Part shown: positions 1 to 7,695 of the stretch, piece by piece
Layout of the letters: each line of letters starts with the position of its first letter
How positions within the stretch are numbered: position 1 is the stretch's first letter
From: Bradyrhizobium sp. CCH5-F6
GTDB taxonomy: Bacteria; Pseudomonadota; Alphaproteobacteria; Rhizobiales; Xanthobacteraceae
NCBI RefSeq assembly: GCF_001556045.1
Contig: NZ_LSIC01000180.1
Location: 1-62,529, forward strand
Length of the DNA: 62,529 nucleotides
Direction of reading: 5' to 3'
Made by a program: the position numbers and the translations under genes
The notes under the pieces: generated by a model
Databases searched by the model: none
Seen by the model: only the letters and a program-made list of their open reading frames with translations
Told to the model about the DNA's origin: nothing

Positions 1-1
1 G

Positions 2-191
2 TTCGTGCTGGCAAGACTGCTCGACCTGCCGCCGATTGCGGCCGGCGTCGTCGAGCTGTTCGCGGCGATGCCAACCAGCGCGAACGCCTACATCTTCGCG
101 GCGTAGTATCAGCGGCTGGTGTCGGTGTCAGGCGCTGGGGACGCTGCTGGCGGCGGTGACGCCGGTGGTGGTGTGGATGGTGGCGGGGTGA
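2..191 (+). pseudogene. Decayed 3' end of an AEC-family permease
   Basis: The first frame gives a permease C-terminus with the segment MPTSANAYIFAA, which resembles the last conserved part of auxin-efflux-carrier/malate permeases (typically ...ANAY-FA-RYQ). A TAG at 104-106 sits where that family normally has Arg before Tyr-Gln. Translation beyond the stop continues with YQRLVSVS. After one extra G near position 140 it continues with the hydrophobic TLLAAVTPVVVWMVAG, ending at TGA 189-191. The normal C-terminal helix is therefore still recognisable but is cut off by a stop and a one-base frameshift. The 5' part lies outside the window, so I cannot tell whether the whole gene is dead or only its last helix is lost. 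Confidence 0.5.
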
Positions 192-243
192 GGCATGCGA
201 GGCTTTGCGGGCCCCGCACGGCCTCGCCGCGCCCAATCAACAA

Positions 244-318
244 TCAGCGCAGGCCCAGGAACGAGAGCACCGCACCAATCACGACGACAAGCCCGATGAT
301 ATAGATAATTCCGTTCAT
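244..318 (-). CDS. 24-residue single-helix membrane peptide
   Basis: ATG at 318 encodes MNGIIYIIGLVVVIGAVLSF followed by LGLR and TGA. This is almost entirely one hydrophobic helix with a short basic end. A GAGGGAG ribosome-binding site sits about 8 bases upstream. From memory, near-identical tiny peptides recur in Bradyrhizobium genomes and are usually unannotated. No function is known to me. The good ribosome-binding site and helix composition argue against chance; the short length keeps confidence moderate. Confidence 0.55.
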   Translation of the reverse strand: MNGIIYIIGLVVVIGAVLSFLGLR

Positions 319-536
319 AGCTCAGCTCCCTCAGCGTTGTCTGTCCTGCCGCAGCTACAAACACCTGGGGTCCTGAAAAGGTTCGCCGGCGCTCCCGCCG
401 TTTTCTTGCAAAACCGGGGAACGAAAACGAACGATGCTGCTTCCGCGTTCGAAGCCCTTACACCTATTGAGATCATTTTTGCCTTTACACGCAAAGGTGG
501 CTAGACTGGCCTGATACGTGTTGCAGGGAGGGTAAC

Positions 537-941
537 ATGGCACAACGCGAAGACATGCTCGCATTGGTCAGGAGCGCCTATGCCGCGCGGGACGGCGGTG
601 ACACCGAAGGCTTGGTGACGGCTTTCCATCCCGACGGTCTGTTCACCCTAAAGGGCGACAAGAACGCGCTCGAGCTTACCGGGAGCATGCAGGGCCACCC
701 GACCCTGCGCGGCGGGTTCAGCCAATTGATCAAAGACTTCGGGTTCGAAGGCCGCGAGATTCTGGCGGAGTTGGTCGATGGAGATCGGGTCGCGATCCAT
801 TCCCGCGTCAACGTCAAATACCATCCAAGCGGGAAGACGTTCAGCACCGAGATCCTGGATCTGTTCAGAATTCAGGATGGCAAGATCGTCGAGCTGGTCG
901 AATTTGCGGATACGGCGCAGGTCAAGGCGATGATTGCGTGA
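537..941 (+). CDS. NTF2-like (SnoaL-type) protein
   Basis: A 134-residue cytosolic protein that fits a single NTF2/SnoaL alpha+beta cone fold. An N-terminal helix is followed by a short AARDGGDTEGLV helix, an FHPDGLFTLKG strand, and a C-terminal sheet ending in DLFRIQDGKIVELVEFADTAQV, the usual family ending. A GGAGGG ribosome-binding site lies 6-10 bases before the ATG. Members range from polyketide cyclases to ligand-binding proteins without catalysis, and no catalytic set can be assigned here. It stands alone and belongs to the flanking chromosome rather than the mobile element. Confidence 0.8.
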   Translation: MAQREDMLALVRSAYAARDGGDTEGLVTAFHPDGLFTLKGDKNALELTGSMQGHPTLRGGFSQLIKDFGFEGREILAELVDGDRVAIHSRVNVKYHPSGKTFSTEILDLFRIQDGKIVELVEFADTAQVKAMIA

Positions 942-969
942 AGGGGCGACGGTGGGATTCCATGCACTG

Positions 970-1446
970 TCACGGTGATCCTATTCGCAGCCCAAACAGC
1001 CGCTCGTCGTGAGGATAACGCCCAACATGAGACACGCGGATGCGCGCCGCATCCACGTGTCTCGGATTGATCAGATAATTTTGCGCGAACGGTACGATGA
1101 CAGACGGCACCGACACCACGGCAGTGCGCATCTCGTCGAACCATGGCCTCAACACATCACGTGTCACCCTGGGATCGCCGGCCCAATCGGGTGTTTCCCT
1201 CTCAAGATCGCTCAAGCTCACCTTTTCGACAGCCAGGTTATCAGGCACGTCAATACCAAGCAGCTGGTAGCTGGTCGGCAAATCTTCCACATCGATTTCC
1301 AGATGCACCATTACTTCGAGCAGCGCGGAAGCCGGATGGTCAGCGGCGTAGACCACGTGCCGGCCACGATCGTGCCAGCGGCCTTCGGCCTTCAGGCCGC
1401 CAATACCGGAAAGATCGTCGAAATTGGAGATCCGCCAGATCCGCAC
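970..1446 (-). CDS. RES-domain toxin
   Basis: A 158-residue protein of the RES family. Characterised members degrade NAD+ and stop growth until neutralised by a cognate Xre/MbcA/ParS antitoxin. The three conserved polar elements are visible: Arg in RIWRIS near the start, GRWHDRGRHVVYAADHPASALLE with the conserved Arg/Tyr/Glu region, and the C-terminal NPRH-DAA-RI segment. Translation starts at GTG 1446 with GAGG about 8 bases upstream. The gene begins 9 bases after the antitoxin stop codon, the usual antitoxin-then-toxin order, so the two are almost certainly co-transcribed. Confidence 0.88.
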   Translation of the reverse strand: MRIWRISNFDDLSGIGGLKAEGRWHDRGRHVVYAADHPASALLEVMVHLEIDVEDLPTSYQLLGIDVPDNLAVEKVSLSDLERETPDWAGDPRVTRDVLRPWFDEMRTAVVSVPSVIVPFAQNYLINPRHVDAARIRVSHVGRYPHDERLFGLRIGSP

Positions 1447-1455
1447 GCCGAATCC

Positions 1456-2178
1456 TCAAGCGAGGATGCCATGATCGATCCGATGCAACATCTCCTCGAC
1501 CACGCGAGCGCCCGCTTCCGTCGCAAGATAGGCAAGCGGCGTATCCCCGCCCAGCGCCCTCTTCGGCTTCCGAAGCCAGCGGTGCGCCTTTGCGGCATCG
1601 CCGAACACGTTTGCGGCGAGGCGGTCGACCCGCGCCAGCCGCACCGCCTTGTCGGTCTCCTCGACCGTCAGCGGCTCACCATCTGACAGCCGTCGCGCCA
1701 GCGTGCGTTTCGGCACGACGATGGCGTGAATCTCATCATCACTGTAATTGGCAAGATGCTTGAGCGCAGCGGGCTCGATGCGAAACAGGCTGTTGCCGTC
1801 GATCACGACGTCGAACATTTCGGCCGAGGAGCGCGCTTCATCCTCCGCGCGTTTGCCGAGCCCGCGTGAAGGCGCATCTGTGACGGTGGAGAGCCCGGTG
1901 ACCGCATCGAAATGCCCTCGAACAACAACCGCGCCGGGCTGCGGTTGATAGGTCTGGTCTTGCTCGGCGGCGGACAGCCGCTCAAGCGTCGCCGACTTGC
2001 GGGGTTTGTCCAAAGGAGATTTGCGAGTCGCTCTCAACGACTGTTTATGGTCAGGCCGCTGAGTAAGTGCCGACGCTGCAATCGTCTTGATCTGCTTGGT
2101 GGTCAGCGAGCCGGGGGCGCGAACGCCCCGCGAAGAGGTTCGAGCAACGCCTTTGCCACTACGCTCGTTCTTACCCAT
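1456..2178 (-). CDS. MbcA/ParS/Xre antitoxin with long N-terminal extension
   Basis: The C-terminal 120 or so residues form the Xre-MbcA-ParS toxin-binding unit: a helix-rich region with VPKRTLARRLSDGEPLTVEE, then VFGDAAKAHRWLRKPKRALGG, DTPLAYLATEAGARVVEEML and a final HRIDHG. It precedes the RES toxin and should neutralise it and repress the operon. With the start chosen here (ATG 2178) the protein is 240 residues. About 110 basic, low-complexity residues precede the domain, longer than the usual 120-160 residue antitoxin. There is no strong ribosome-binding site, so a shorter start inside the gene is possible. The function of the extension is unknown. Confidence 0.78.
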   Translation of the reverse strand: MGKNERSGKGVARTSSRGVRAPGSLTTKQIKTIAASALTQRPDHKQSLRATRKSPLDKPRKSATLERLSAAEQDQTYQPQPGAVVVRGHFDAVTGLSTVTDAPSRGLGKRAEDEARSSAEMFDVVIDGNSLFRIEPAALKHLANYSDDEIHAIVVPKRTLARRLSDGEPLTVEETDKAVRLARVDRLAANVFGDAAKAHRWLRKPKRALGGDTPLAYLATEAGARVVEEMLHRIDHGILA

Positions 2179-2376
2179 GTGATTATGTCTCGGCGATCCT
2201 TGTGCCAAATGCCCGCATTATTCGGCCAGTTGGCATATAAGCACATGCAGGGATGGATTCAAGTATCGACGCGCTCGAGTTCACCGCCGCAATGCTGCCG
2301 GCGGCCGCGAAGCAGCGTGGAAGGATTTGCCGGACCCGGCGACCTTAAAGCACGACTTTTCGCCGACCATCAGCCG

Positions 2377-2552
2377 CGTAGGATGGGTTGAGCCCTTGCG
2401 AAACCGTTCTAGCCCTCGTCTTAACGTCACATCACGACAGCCTGCCATCGTGATGTCGTGCCGGGCGGATGCTGCTTCTTGATCACGTCGCGCCCACGAA
2501 GACCGGTCGCCAAGAAGAGATGGGTTTCGCAAGGGGCTCAACCCATCCTACG
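2377..2552. repeat. Palindromic intergenic repeat element (MITE-like)
   Basis: Two arms of 29 and 30 bases (2377-2405 and 2523-2552) are inverted copies with one base inserted. Each carries GTAGGATGGGTTGAGC and a GCGAAACC end. Between them is a second, smaller inverted pair around CATCACGA/TCGTGATG. Repeats built on TAGGATGGGTT...AACCCATCCTA are widespread between genes in Bradyrhizobium and Rhodopseudomonas, as I recall them. The rest of 2209-2704 holds no gene I can support. Confidence 0.7.
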
Positions 2553-2704
2553 AGCTTGCTCCGCCCGAGCCGGTGCAGGGGTAGTCTCCAGCCGCGCGAT
2601 AAACTACCATGTTCAAGCGATTTTCAACGATAGTACCAATCTGCGCACTGTCACCGCATTGCTGAAAATGCCACCCGGCGCGAACGCCGTCGTCGAATGA
2701 ATGT

Positions 2705-3553
2705 TCAATCAAATCCTCTGCCAAATGTCTCTTTGAGCTTGTCATTGAATCCTTTGGTATCGCCATATTTATCAATGAACTTGGCCGCCTCGGAGGTGTA
2801 GCCGCCCTGTTTCACACAGCCGTCGTACAGCGCTTGAATCTCGTCGGCTAGTTTTCGCGCGGCTTCGGCATCTTGTGCGCTGACCCAGAGCGTAGGGAGC
2901 GCCCGACGAAGCGAGGCCCGCAGGTTGTAACCGTCAATGTCGTCATATGGACGATCAAGCTGCGCCCGCCACTCATTCACCGCGAGAATGTGTTTCTGGT
3001 GGGCGTCCTTCAAGGCCTGATCGTCTGGGTGCTGCCTAATCTGATCTGCATAATCGCGTTGGCGAACGTGCACGTAGCGATCAATCGTGTGGACGAAGGA
3101 CTGGTAAAGATCGAGCCCGATAAGACGGACCAGCGGCCGCGCAATCTCCTTTCGTTCCGCCTTACTGACGTGCAGAACCTCAAGCTGTTGTTCCACCTGA
3201 TCGAGAAGAGCCTTCTTCTCCTCGGCGCTCGGCGCACCCATCCTGTTGCCCCACGCTAGTGTGGTGTAGCCAACGCGTGCGTTCACTTTCGCTAGATCCC
3301 TGAGTTGCTCGATGGCCTCCTTCGCAAGGTCTACATTTTTCTTGAGCCTGACATTAACCGCAAAGGCGCTGACGCTCTCAGCTTGAGGCAGATAGGCGAG
3401 AACTACGCAAAGGAAGAAGAGACCGCTCAATGCCGCCGCTGTCTTGAGGCTTTCAAGCCAGAAGAACCAGAGCGCCATTCCGAAACAGATGAACGCGCCC
3501 AGAGCGAGCAGATACGGGGGAAGCGTATCAATAAACTTCATGGAGTCACTCAA
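2705..3553 (-). CDS. Membrane-anchored protein of unknown function
   Basis: A 282-residue protein. Two adjacent hydrophobic segments (about residues 12-33 and 38-57) are followed by a 220-residue, mostly helical, charged soluble region with no motif I recognise. The second half is rich in Gln, Asp and Arg and has coiled-coil-like heptads around KEAIEQLRDLAKV and VEQQLEVLHVSKAERKEI. The start could be either MSDSMKF or the internal MKF four residues later. It is the last gene before the tRNA-like site, so it is probably host chromosome. I cannot name a function. Confidence 0.6.
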   Translation of the reverse strand: MSDSMKFIDTLPPYLLALGAFICFGMALWFFWLESLKTAAALSGLFFLCVVLAYLPQAESVSAFAVNVRLKKNVDLAKEAIEQLRDLAKVNARVGYTTLAWGNRMGAPSAEEKKALLDQVEQQLEVLHVSKAERKEIARPLVRLIGLDLYQSFVHTIDRYVHVRQRDYADQIRQHPDDQALKDAHQKHILAVNEWRAQLDRPYDDIDGYNLRASLRRALPTLWVSAQDAEAARKLADEIQALYDGCVKQGGYTSEAAKFIDKYGDTKGFNDKLKETFGRGFD

Positions 3554-3779
3554 TCGGTGTTCGGGTAATCGCTTGGTACCACTTCTCGCGTGGACTTGGT
3601 GGCCTTGCGGCTTCTCGGTTTCCGCTACTCACAGGCGATTTGTCTAGGCACTACACTCTGACACCGGTGTGTAAGCGATCGGACGACACGGCTACCTGCT
3701 TTCGGATACGGATCAATCGTCTGCGACGCGGATACGCGAAGCTGCTTCAAGCTGCCGAAGATGTCGTGATTTACCCCAT

Positions 3780-3824
3780 TGGTACAGTTGGGTGGGCTCG
3801 AACCACCGACCTCCTGTTCCACAG
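3780..3824 (-). other. tRNA 3' half, candidate att site
   Basis: On the minus strand the segment reads as a tRNA from the anticodon loop to CCA: loop CTGTGGA, stem half ACAGG, variable AGGTC, a perfect T arm (GGTGG / TTCGAGC / CCACC), acceptor strand CAACTGT, A and CCA. The 5' sequence pairs only three of five anticodon-stem bases and gives no convincing D arm. I therefore read it as a tRNA half left by integration. The loop would carry GTG (His), and an A discriminator fits alphaproteobacterial tRNA-His, but identity is tentative. Confidence 0.55.
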
Positions 3825-3944
3825 ACACCGCACGGGCTCCGCCGATGCTACGCAACTCCCGCCTTTTGTACGAAAATCATAGTCTTATCAATTAGTAAGA
3901 TCGCCGCCCCCCGCCTTACGTGCGCTGCAATTTGCGCTATGGTG

Positions 3945-3963
3945 GTAGCTACGTGGTAGCTAC
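3945..3963 (+). promoter_or_regulatory. Twin GTAGCTAC palindromes before the integrase
   Basis: Two perfect 8-bp palindromes GTAGCTAC (3945-3952 and 3956-3963) lie inside a direct repeat of GTGGTAGCTAC with 11-bp spacing, about one helical turn. They end 11 bases before the integrase ATG. This arrangement suits a dimeric repressor or excisionase controlling the integrase. The binding protein is not identified. Confidence 0.4.
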
Positions 3964-3974
3964 AGAGGCGATCG

Positions 3975-5240
3975 ATGGCTGTTTCGAGTATCACGATCCG
4001 CGCAGTGCAAGCACTCAAGCCAGGCGAGACAATTTGGGACGCAGACCACCGCGAGGCGGTGCGGGGCTTTGGCGTTCGCCGCCAACGCGACCGGGCGACC
4101 TACGTTCTCAAATATCGAGTGTTCGGTCGGCAGCGCTTCGTCACCATCGGTGCTCACGGCGCCCCTTGGACGCCGGAGCTCGCACGCAAGGAGGCCAAGC
4201 GGCTTCTGGGCGTGGTTGCCAATGGCAAAGACCCGGCGGACGAGAAAGCCAAGGCGCGCCTACAGGCGGCCGACACCCTCCGAACCATTGCGGATCAATA
4301 TCTGCGGACCGCCAAACAAAGGCTGAAGCCCAGGACCTATTCGGAAATAGAACGCTACCTGTTGGTCAGTTGGAAACCCCTGCATTCGGTCTCGGTCTTC
4401 CAGATCACTCGCCGCCATATCTCGGCTCGTATCGCTGACTTCGCATCAGTTCATGGAGCGGTCTCAGCAGCCCGCGCCCGTACAGCCCTGTCCTCAATGT
4501 TCAACTGGGCAATACGCGAGGGCCTTGAGATCGCTGCGAACCCGGTTCTCGGCACTAACCGACCGGCGCAGCCGGGAAGCCGCGAACGGGTCCTAACGGA
4601 GACGGAGCTATCAGCCATCTGGCACGCCTGTGAAGATGACGACTACGGACGCATCGTGCGTTTGTTGCTGCTCACAGCCCAACGCCGTGATGAAGTGGGC
4701 AGTATGCAATGGGCCGAACTTGACACCAGTTCGGGGCTATGGACGCTGCCAGGCACCCGGACCAAGAACCATCGCGAGCATTTGCTGCCATTGGTTCCCG
4801 CCGCCCTGGCCCTACTCCCACCCCGCCGAGATGGTCGAGACTTCCTCTTTGGTGACGGACCCCGACGCAGCGGTGACCCGCATCGCGGGTTTTCAGGCTG
4901 GTCAAAGTCGAAGTCGGCGCTTGATGCGCGCATTGCGGAAGCCCTGGGTGAATCCCTACCCCATTGGACCGTTCATGATCTTCGCAGATCGGCGTCCACT
5001 GTGATGGCCGACCGGCTTGGCGTGCTGCCACACATCGTGGAGGCGATCCTAAACCACGTCAGCGGCCACCGGGCTGGCGTAGCTGGTGTCTATAACCGCG
5101 CGCGGTACGCGGCCGAGATGCGCGAGGCGCTCGAACGTTGGGCAGAACACGTCGCGGCCTTACCAGCCCAAAAGCCGGGGTGTGCTGGCGCCGGCTCTCA
5201 TCCTGATTTCTTCCACGAGGCAGCCTGGGTCCATTCCTAG
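3975..5240 (+). CDS. int: P4-type tyrosine recombinase (ICE integrase)
   Basis: A 421-residue integrase. The N-terminal DUF4102-like arm-binding domain runs to about residue 90 (AVQALKPGETIWD, then GFGVRR and YVLKYRVFGRQRFVTIG). A core-binding SAM-like domain spans about 95-190, and a C-terminal catalytic domain follows. Catalytic residues are visible as the first Arg in LTAQRRDEVG, HDLRR (His-x-x-Arg), the His of LNHVSGH and the nucleophile Tyr in GVYNRARY. Family members insert islands at tRNA 3' ends, which fits the tRNA half about 150 bases upstream. The C-terminal extension after the Tyr is longer than usual. It is likely controlled through the palindromes overlapping its leader. Confidence 0.92.
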   Translation: MAVSSITIRAVQALKPGETIWDADHREAVRGFGVRRQRDRATYVLKYRVFGRQRFVTIGAHGAPWTPELARKEAKRLLGVVANGKDPADEKAKARLQAADTLRTIADQYLRTAKQRLKPRTYSEIERYLLVSWKPLHSVSVFQITRRHISARIADFASVHGAVSAARARTALSSMFNWAIREGLEIAANPVLGTNRPAQPGSRERVLTETELSAIWHACEDDDYGRIVRLLLLTAQRRDEVGSMQWAELDTSSGLWTLPGTRTKNHREHLLPLVPAALALLPPRRDGRDFLFGDGPRRSGDPHRGFSGWSKSKSALDARIAEALGESLPHWTVHDLRRSASTVMADRLGVLPHIVEAILNHVSGHRAGVAGVYNRARYAAEMREALERWAEHVAALPAQKPGCAGAGSHPDFFHEAAWVHS

Positions 5241-5398
5241 TTCAAGCTAGCCCGCGAGGGGTCGAGGCTTCTAGTCGAGAGAGGCGCTCGCCCCCCGCCC
5301 AGTTCAAATCCGGACACCTCGGCGGCGAGTACGCTGCCTTGGTCCGAGAACCGGTTTTGGTACGTTACGCAACACATGACTTACCTACCGCTAAGTGA

Positions 5399-5421
5399 TG
5401 ATTTATGAGAATCATAAATCA
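5399..5421. repeat. AT-rich perfect inverted repeat between convergent genes
   Basis: Ten-base arms TGATTTATGA and TCATAAATCA flank a 3-base loop, followed by a run of A on the plus side. It lies between the convergent integrase and nickel-permease genes. It could be a weak bidirectional terminator or a protein site such as an excisionase site. The low GC content of the stem argues against a strong intrinsic terminator. Confidence 0.4.
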
Positions 5422-5481
5422 CAAAAAATCAAGCAAAATCAATAAATTAACGAACAAATGCAACCCGGATCTATACCGGTT

Positions 5482-6177
5482 CTATATAAGCGATGTCGAA
5501 TAGATCGTCGTTGCACCGATCGCGATCGTGATAACCCCTACAGACCCCTGAAGACCGCGATTGGCCCAGGTCAGCCAACGCGCTGACGCCACGAGCGGCA
5601 CCGCGATCACGGCTGACAACGCACCCATGCCCAGCATCGAACCTAATCCGAACAACAAAACGTAGAGAACGCCATACACTGGATCCGCGACCTGTGTAAC
5701 TGCGAGCACTAGAAGCGCAGCCGACCCCGCCATTCCGTGCATCAGGCCCACGAGCAAGGATTTCCACCGAAAGCCGTGATAGTGCGCATGACTACTGCGC
5801 CGATGGGCAATGTTGTCCCCAGCATGGCCGTGGAGATGGAGGTGCTCGGAGCCGTCGTCGTGCCGATGCTGATGGAAGTGCACTCGGTCGCGCCACAATC
5901 GCCATAGCACGTGCGAGCCAAGCCCAACCAGCATGATGCCGACCGCCGTTTCCAACGGCCGCGAAAGATGTTCGGGAATCGCCTGGCCGAATAGGATCGC
6001 CGCACCGGCAAACACGAAAAGCGTGACCGTATGACCGAGCCCCCAAGTCAGGCCGTGCCTGACGATATCGCCGACGTTAGTCCGTCGCGCAGCAATGCTG
6101 GATACCGCCGCTATATGATCGGCTTCAAGAGCGTGCTGCATTCCGAGCAGAAAGCCCAACCCCACGATCCCAAACAT
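5482..6177 (-). CDS. NicO/UreH-type nickel permease
   Basis: An integral membrane nickel (or cobalt) transporter of 231 residues from ATG 6177, chosen because GGGGAAA sits 5 bases upstream. The signature His-x4-Asp-His of nickel/cobalt permeases appears as HALEADH at residues 15-21 in the first helix. About six hydrophobic helices follow. A His-rich cytosolic or periplasmic loop (FHQHRHDDGSEHLHLHGHAG) sits in the middle and may concentrate metal. It is the last gene of the hydrogenase operon, 33 bases after hypB, so its role is probably to feed nickel to hydrogenase maturation. Substrate choice between Ni and Co cannot be read from sequence. Confidence 0.85.
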   Translation of the reverse strand: MFGIVGLGFLLGMQHALEADHIAAVSSIAARRTNVGDIVRHGLTWGLGHTVTLFVFAGAAILFGQAIPEHLSRPLETAVGIMLVGLGSHVLWRLWRDRVHFHQHRHDDGSEHLHLHGHAGDNIAHRRSSHAHYHGFRWKSLLVGLMHGMAGSAALLVLAVTQVADPVYGVLYVLLFGLGSMLGMGALSAVIAVPLVASARWLTWANRGLQGSVGVITIAIGATTIYSTSLI

Positions 6178-6210
6178 GCTTTCCCCGGTTTCATTTACCG
6201 TCACCAAATC

Positions 6211-7344
6211 TCAAGCAAAAGCAGATTCGCGGGCTTTGGCGGCTTCATTTCGGAGCCAGGCATACCAGCCGGCCAGCCCCTCGCCGCTCCGCGCCGAGAC
6301 CTGCAGGACGCCGATATTCGGATTGACCTCGCGCGCATTTGCAACGGCCCGCGCGACGTCGAAATCGACGTGCGGCAGCAAATCGGTCTTGTTGAGGATC
6401 ATGATTTCCGCGGCGCGAAACATGTGCGGATATTTCAGCGGCTTGTCTTCCCCCTCAGTCACCGAGAGGATGACCACTTTGGCGCGCTCGCCGAGATCGA
6501 ACATCGCCGGACAGACGAGGTTGCCGACATTCTCGATCATGACGACGGAGCCGGCAGCCGGCTTTAGTTCTGCAAGACCGCGCGCCACCATGTCGGCTTC
6601 GAGGTGGCATCCCGTGCCGGTGTTGACCTGTACCGCGGGCGCACCCGCCGCTCGGATACGCTCGCCGTCATTGGCCGTCGCCTGGTCACCCTCGACCACA
6701 TAGAGTTTCAGTTCGCCCTTCAGGTCGCGAATGGTGCGCTCCAGCAGCGTGGTCTTGCCGGAGCCCGGCGAGCTGACGAGGTTGAGCGCCAGAATGTCTC
6801 GCCCAGCGAACCAGGCCCGGTTTTTGGCCGCCAGGGCATCGTTCTTGGCCAGGATGCGCGTTTCCAGCTCGATCACGGCGTCCGTCGTGCGCGGCCCGTG
6901 ATCGTGGCCATGGCTGTGATCATGATGCCCGTCATCGTGGGCATGGCTGTGCCTGGTACCGTCGGCATGGACATGGTCATGTTCGTGGGTATGACCATGC
7001 TGGTGATCATGGCCGTGATCGTGCTCGTGGCAGTGATCGGTACCGTCGGCATGGACATGGTCATGCGAATGATGGTGCGCGGGATCGTGGCCGTGGTCGT
7101 GCGCACCGTCATCATGACCATGTCCGTGGCGATGGCGCGTTCCATCGGCGTGAACGTGCTCATGCTCGTGCGAATGGCCGTGATGATGGTCATGGCCGTG
7201 GTCATGACCGTGATTGTGACGGGTGCCGTCGGCGTGGACGTGATCATGGTCGTGGGAATGGCCGCCCATCGTCGTTTCCTTTCCGGTCTGGAGATTGAGA
7301 ATGGTGGCGCCGGTTTTGTCTCCGCACCCGCAATGTCCGCACAT
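6211..7344 (-). CDS. hypB: HypB, nickel-inserting GTPase with very long His tract
   Basis: Hydrogenase maturation GTPase that delivers nickel with HypA. With ATG 7344 it has 377 residues. An N-terminal CGHCGCG metal motif comes first. Residues about 27-155 are a His/Asp/Gly tract with roughly 50 histidines and four copies of HVHADGT. The SIMIBI GTPase domain follows with P-loop SSPGSGKTT, then [33 protein letters not shown] and NKTDLLP. The His tract is longer than in typical HypB and implies nickel storage. The start codon overlaps the hypA stop (TGATG), so the two are translationally coupled. Confidence 0.96.
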   Translation of the reverse strand: MCGHCGCGDKTGATILNLQTGKETTMGGHSHDHDHVHADGTRHNHGHDHGHDHHHGHSHEHEHVHADGTRHRHGHGHDDGAHDHGHDPAHHHSHDHVHADGTDHCHEHDHGHDHQHGHTHEHDHVHADGTRHSHAHDDGHHDHSHGHDHGPRTTDAVIELETRILAKNDALAAKNRAWFAGRDILALNLVSSPGSGKTTLLERTIRDLKGELKLYVVEGDQATANDGERIRAAGAPAVQVNTGTGCHLEADMVARGLAELKPAAGSVVMIENVGNLVCPAMFDLGERAKVVILSVTEGEDKPLKYPHMFRAAEIMILNKTDLLPHVDFDVARAVANAREVNPNIGVLQVSARSGEGLAGWYAWLRNEAAKARESAFA

Positions 7345-7685
7345 CAGGCGACCTCCGTTTCGAGTTCCATGTTCTTGATGTTCAATTCCTCTCCCTGCAG
7401 CCGCTTGAACTGCCGCGAACCGCAGCCGCATGGCGTAAACAGGGTGTCGGCGACGAACTCGGTGCCGCATGCGTCGCAGCGAGCGCGCCCGACGATCGGC
7501 CTGATCTCCAGAGTCGCACCGTCGAGCGCCGTCCCCCGCGCGACCGTGTCGAAGCAGAAGGCGATGGCGTCCGGCATCACGCCGGACAGGTTTCCGACCT
7601 CGAGCGTGACGCGGCGGACCCTGCGCCCTTTTGCGGCATCGCCGACGATTGCGACAATATTCCTGACAATGCCGAGCTCATGCAT
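7344..7685 (-). CDS. hypA: HypA, nickel metallochaperone
   Basis: A 113-residue protein starting MHELGI, the invariant nickel-binding Met-His-Glu N-terminus of HypA. The zinc site has CDACG in its first half and a C-x-C (PCGCGS) in the second instead of the common C-x2-C. It hands nickel to the hydrogenase large subunit together with HypB, whose start overlaps its stop. It lies 10 bases after hypE. A longer in-frame start exists upstream but would overlap hypE and disrupt the MHE N-terminus. Confidence 0.95.
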   Translation of the reverse strand: MHELGIVRNIVAIVGDAAKGRRVRRVTLEVGNLSGVMPDAIAFCFDTVARGTALDGATLEIRPIVGRARCDACGTEFVADTLFTPCGCGSRQFKRLQGEELNIKNMELETEVA

Positions 7686-7695
7686 AACAACGCCC

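Noticed and set aside
5290..5330. TTCAAATCC string looking like a tRNA T-loop
   Set aside because: The flanking bases do not form a T stem and no acceptor or anticodon arm is found.
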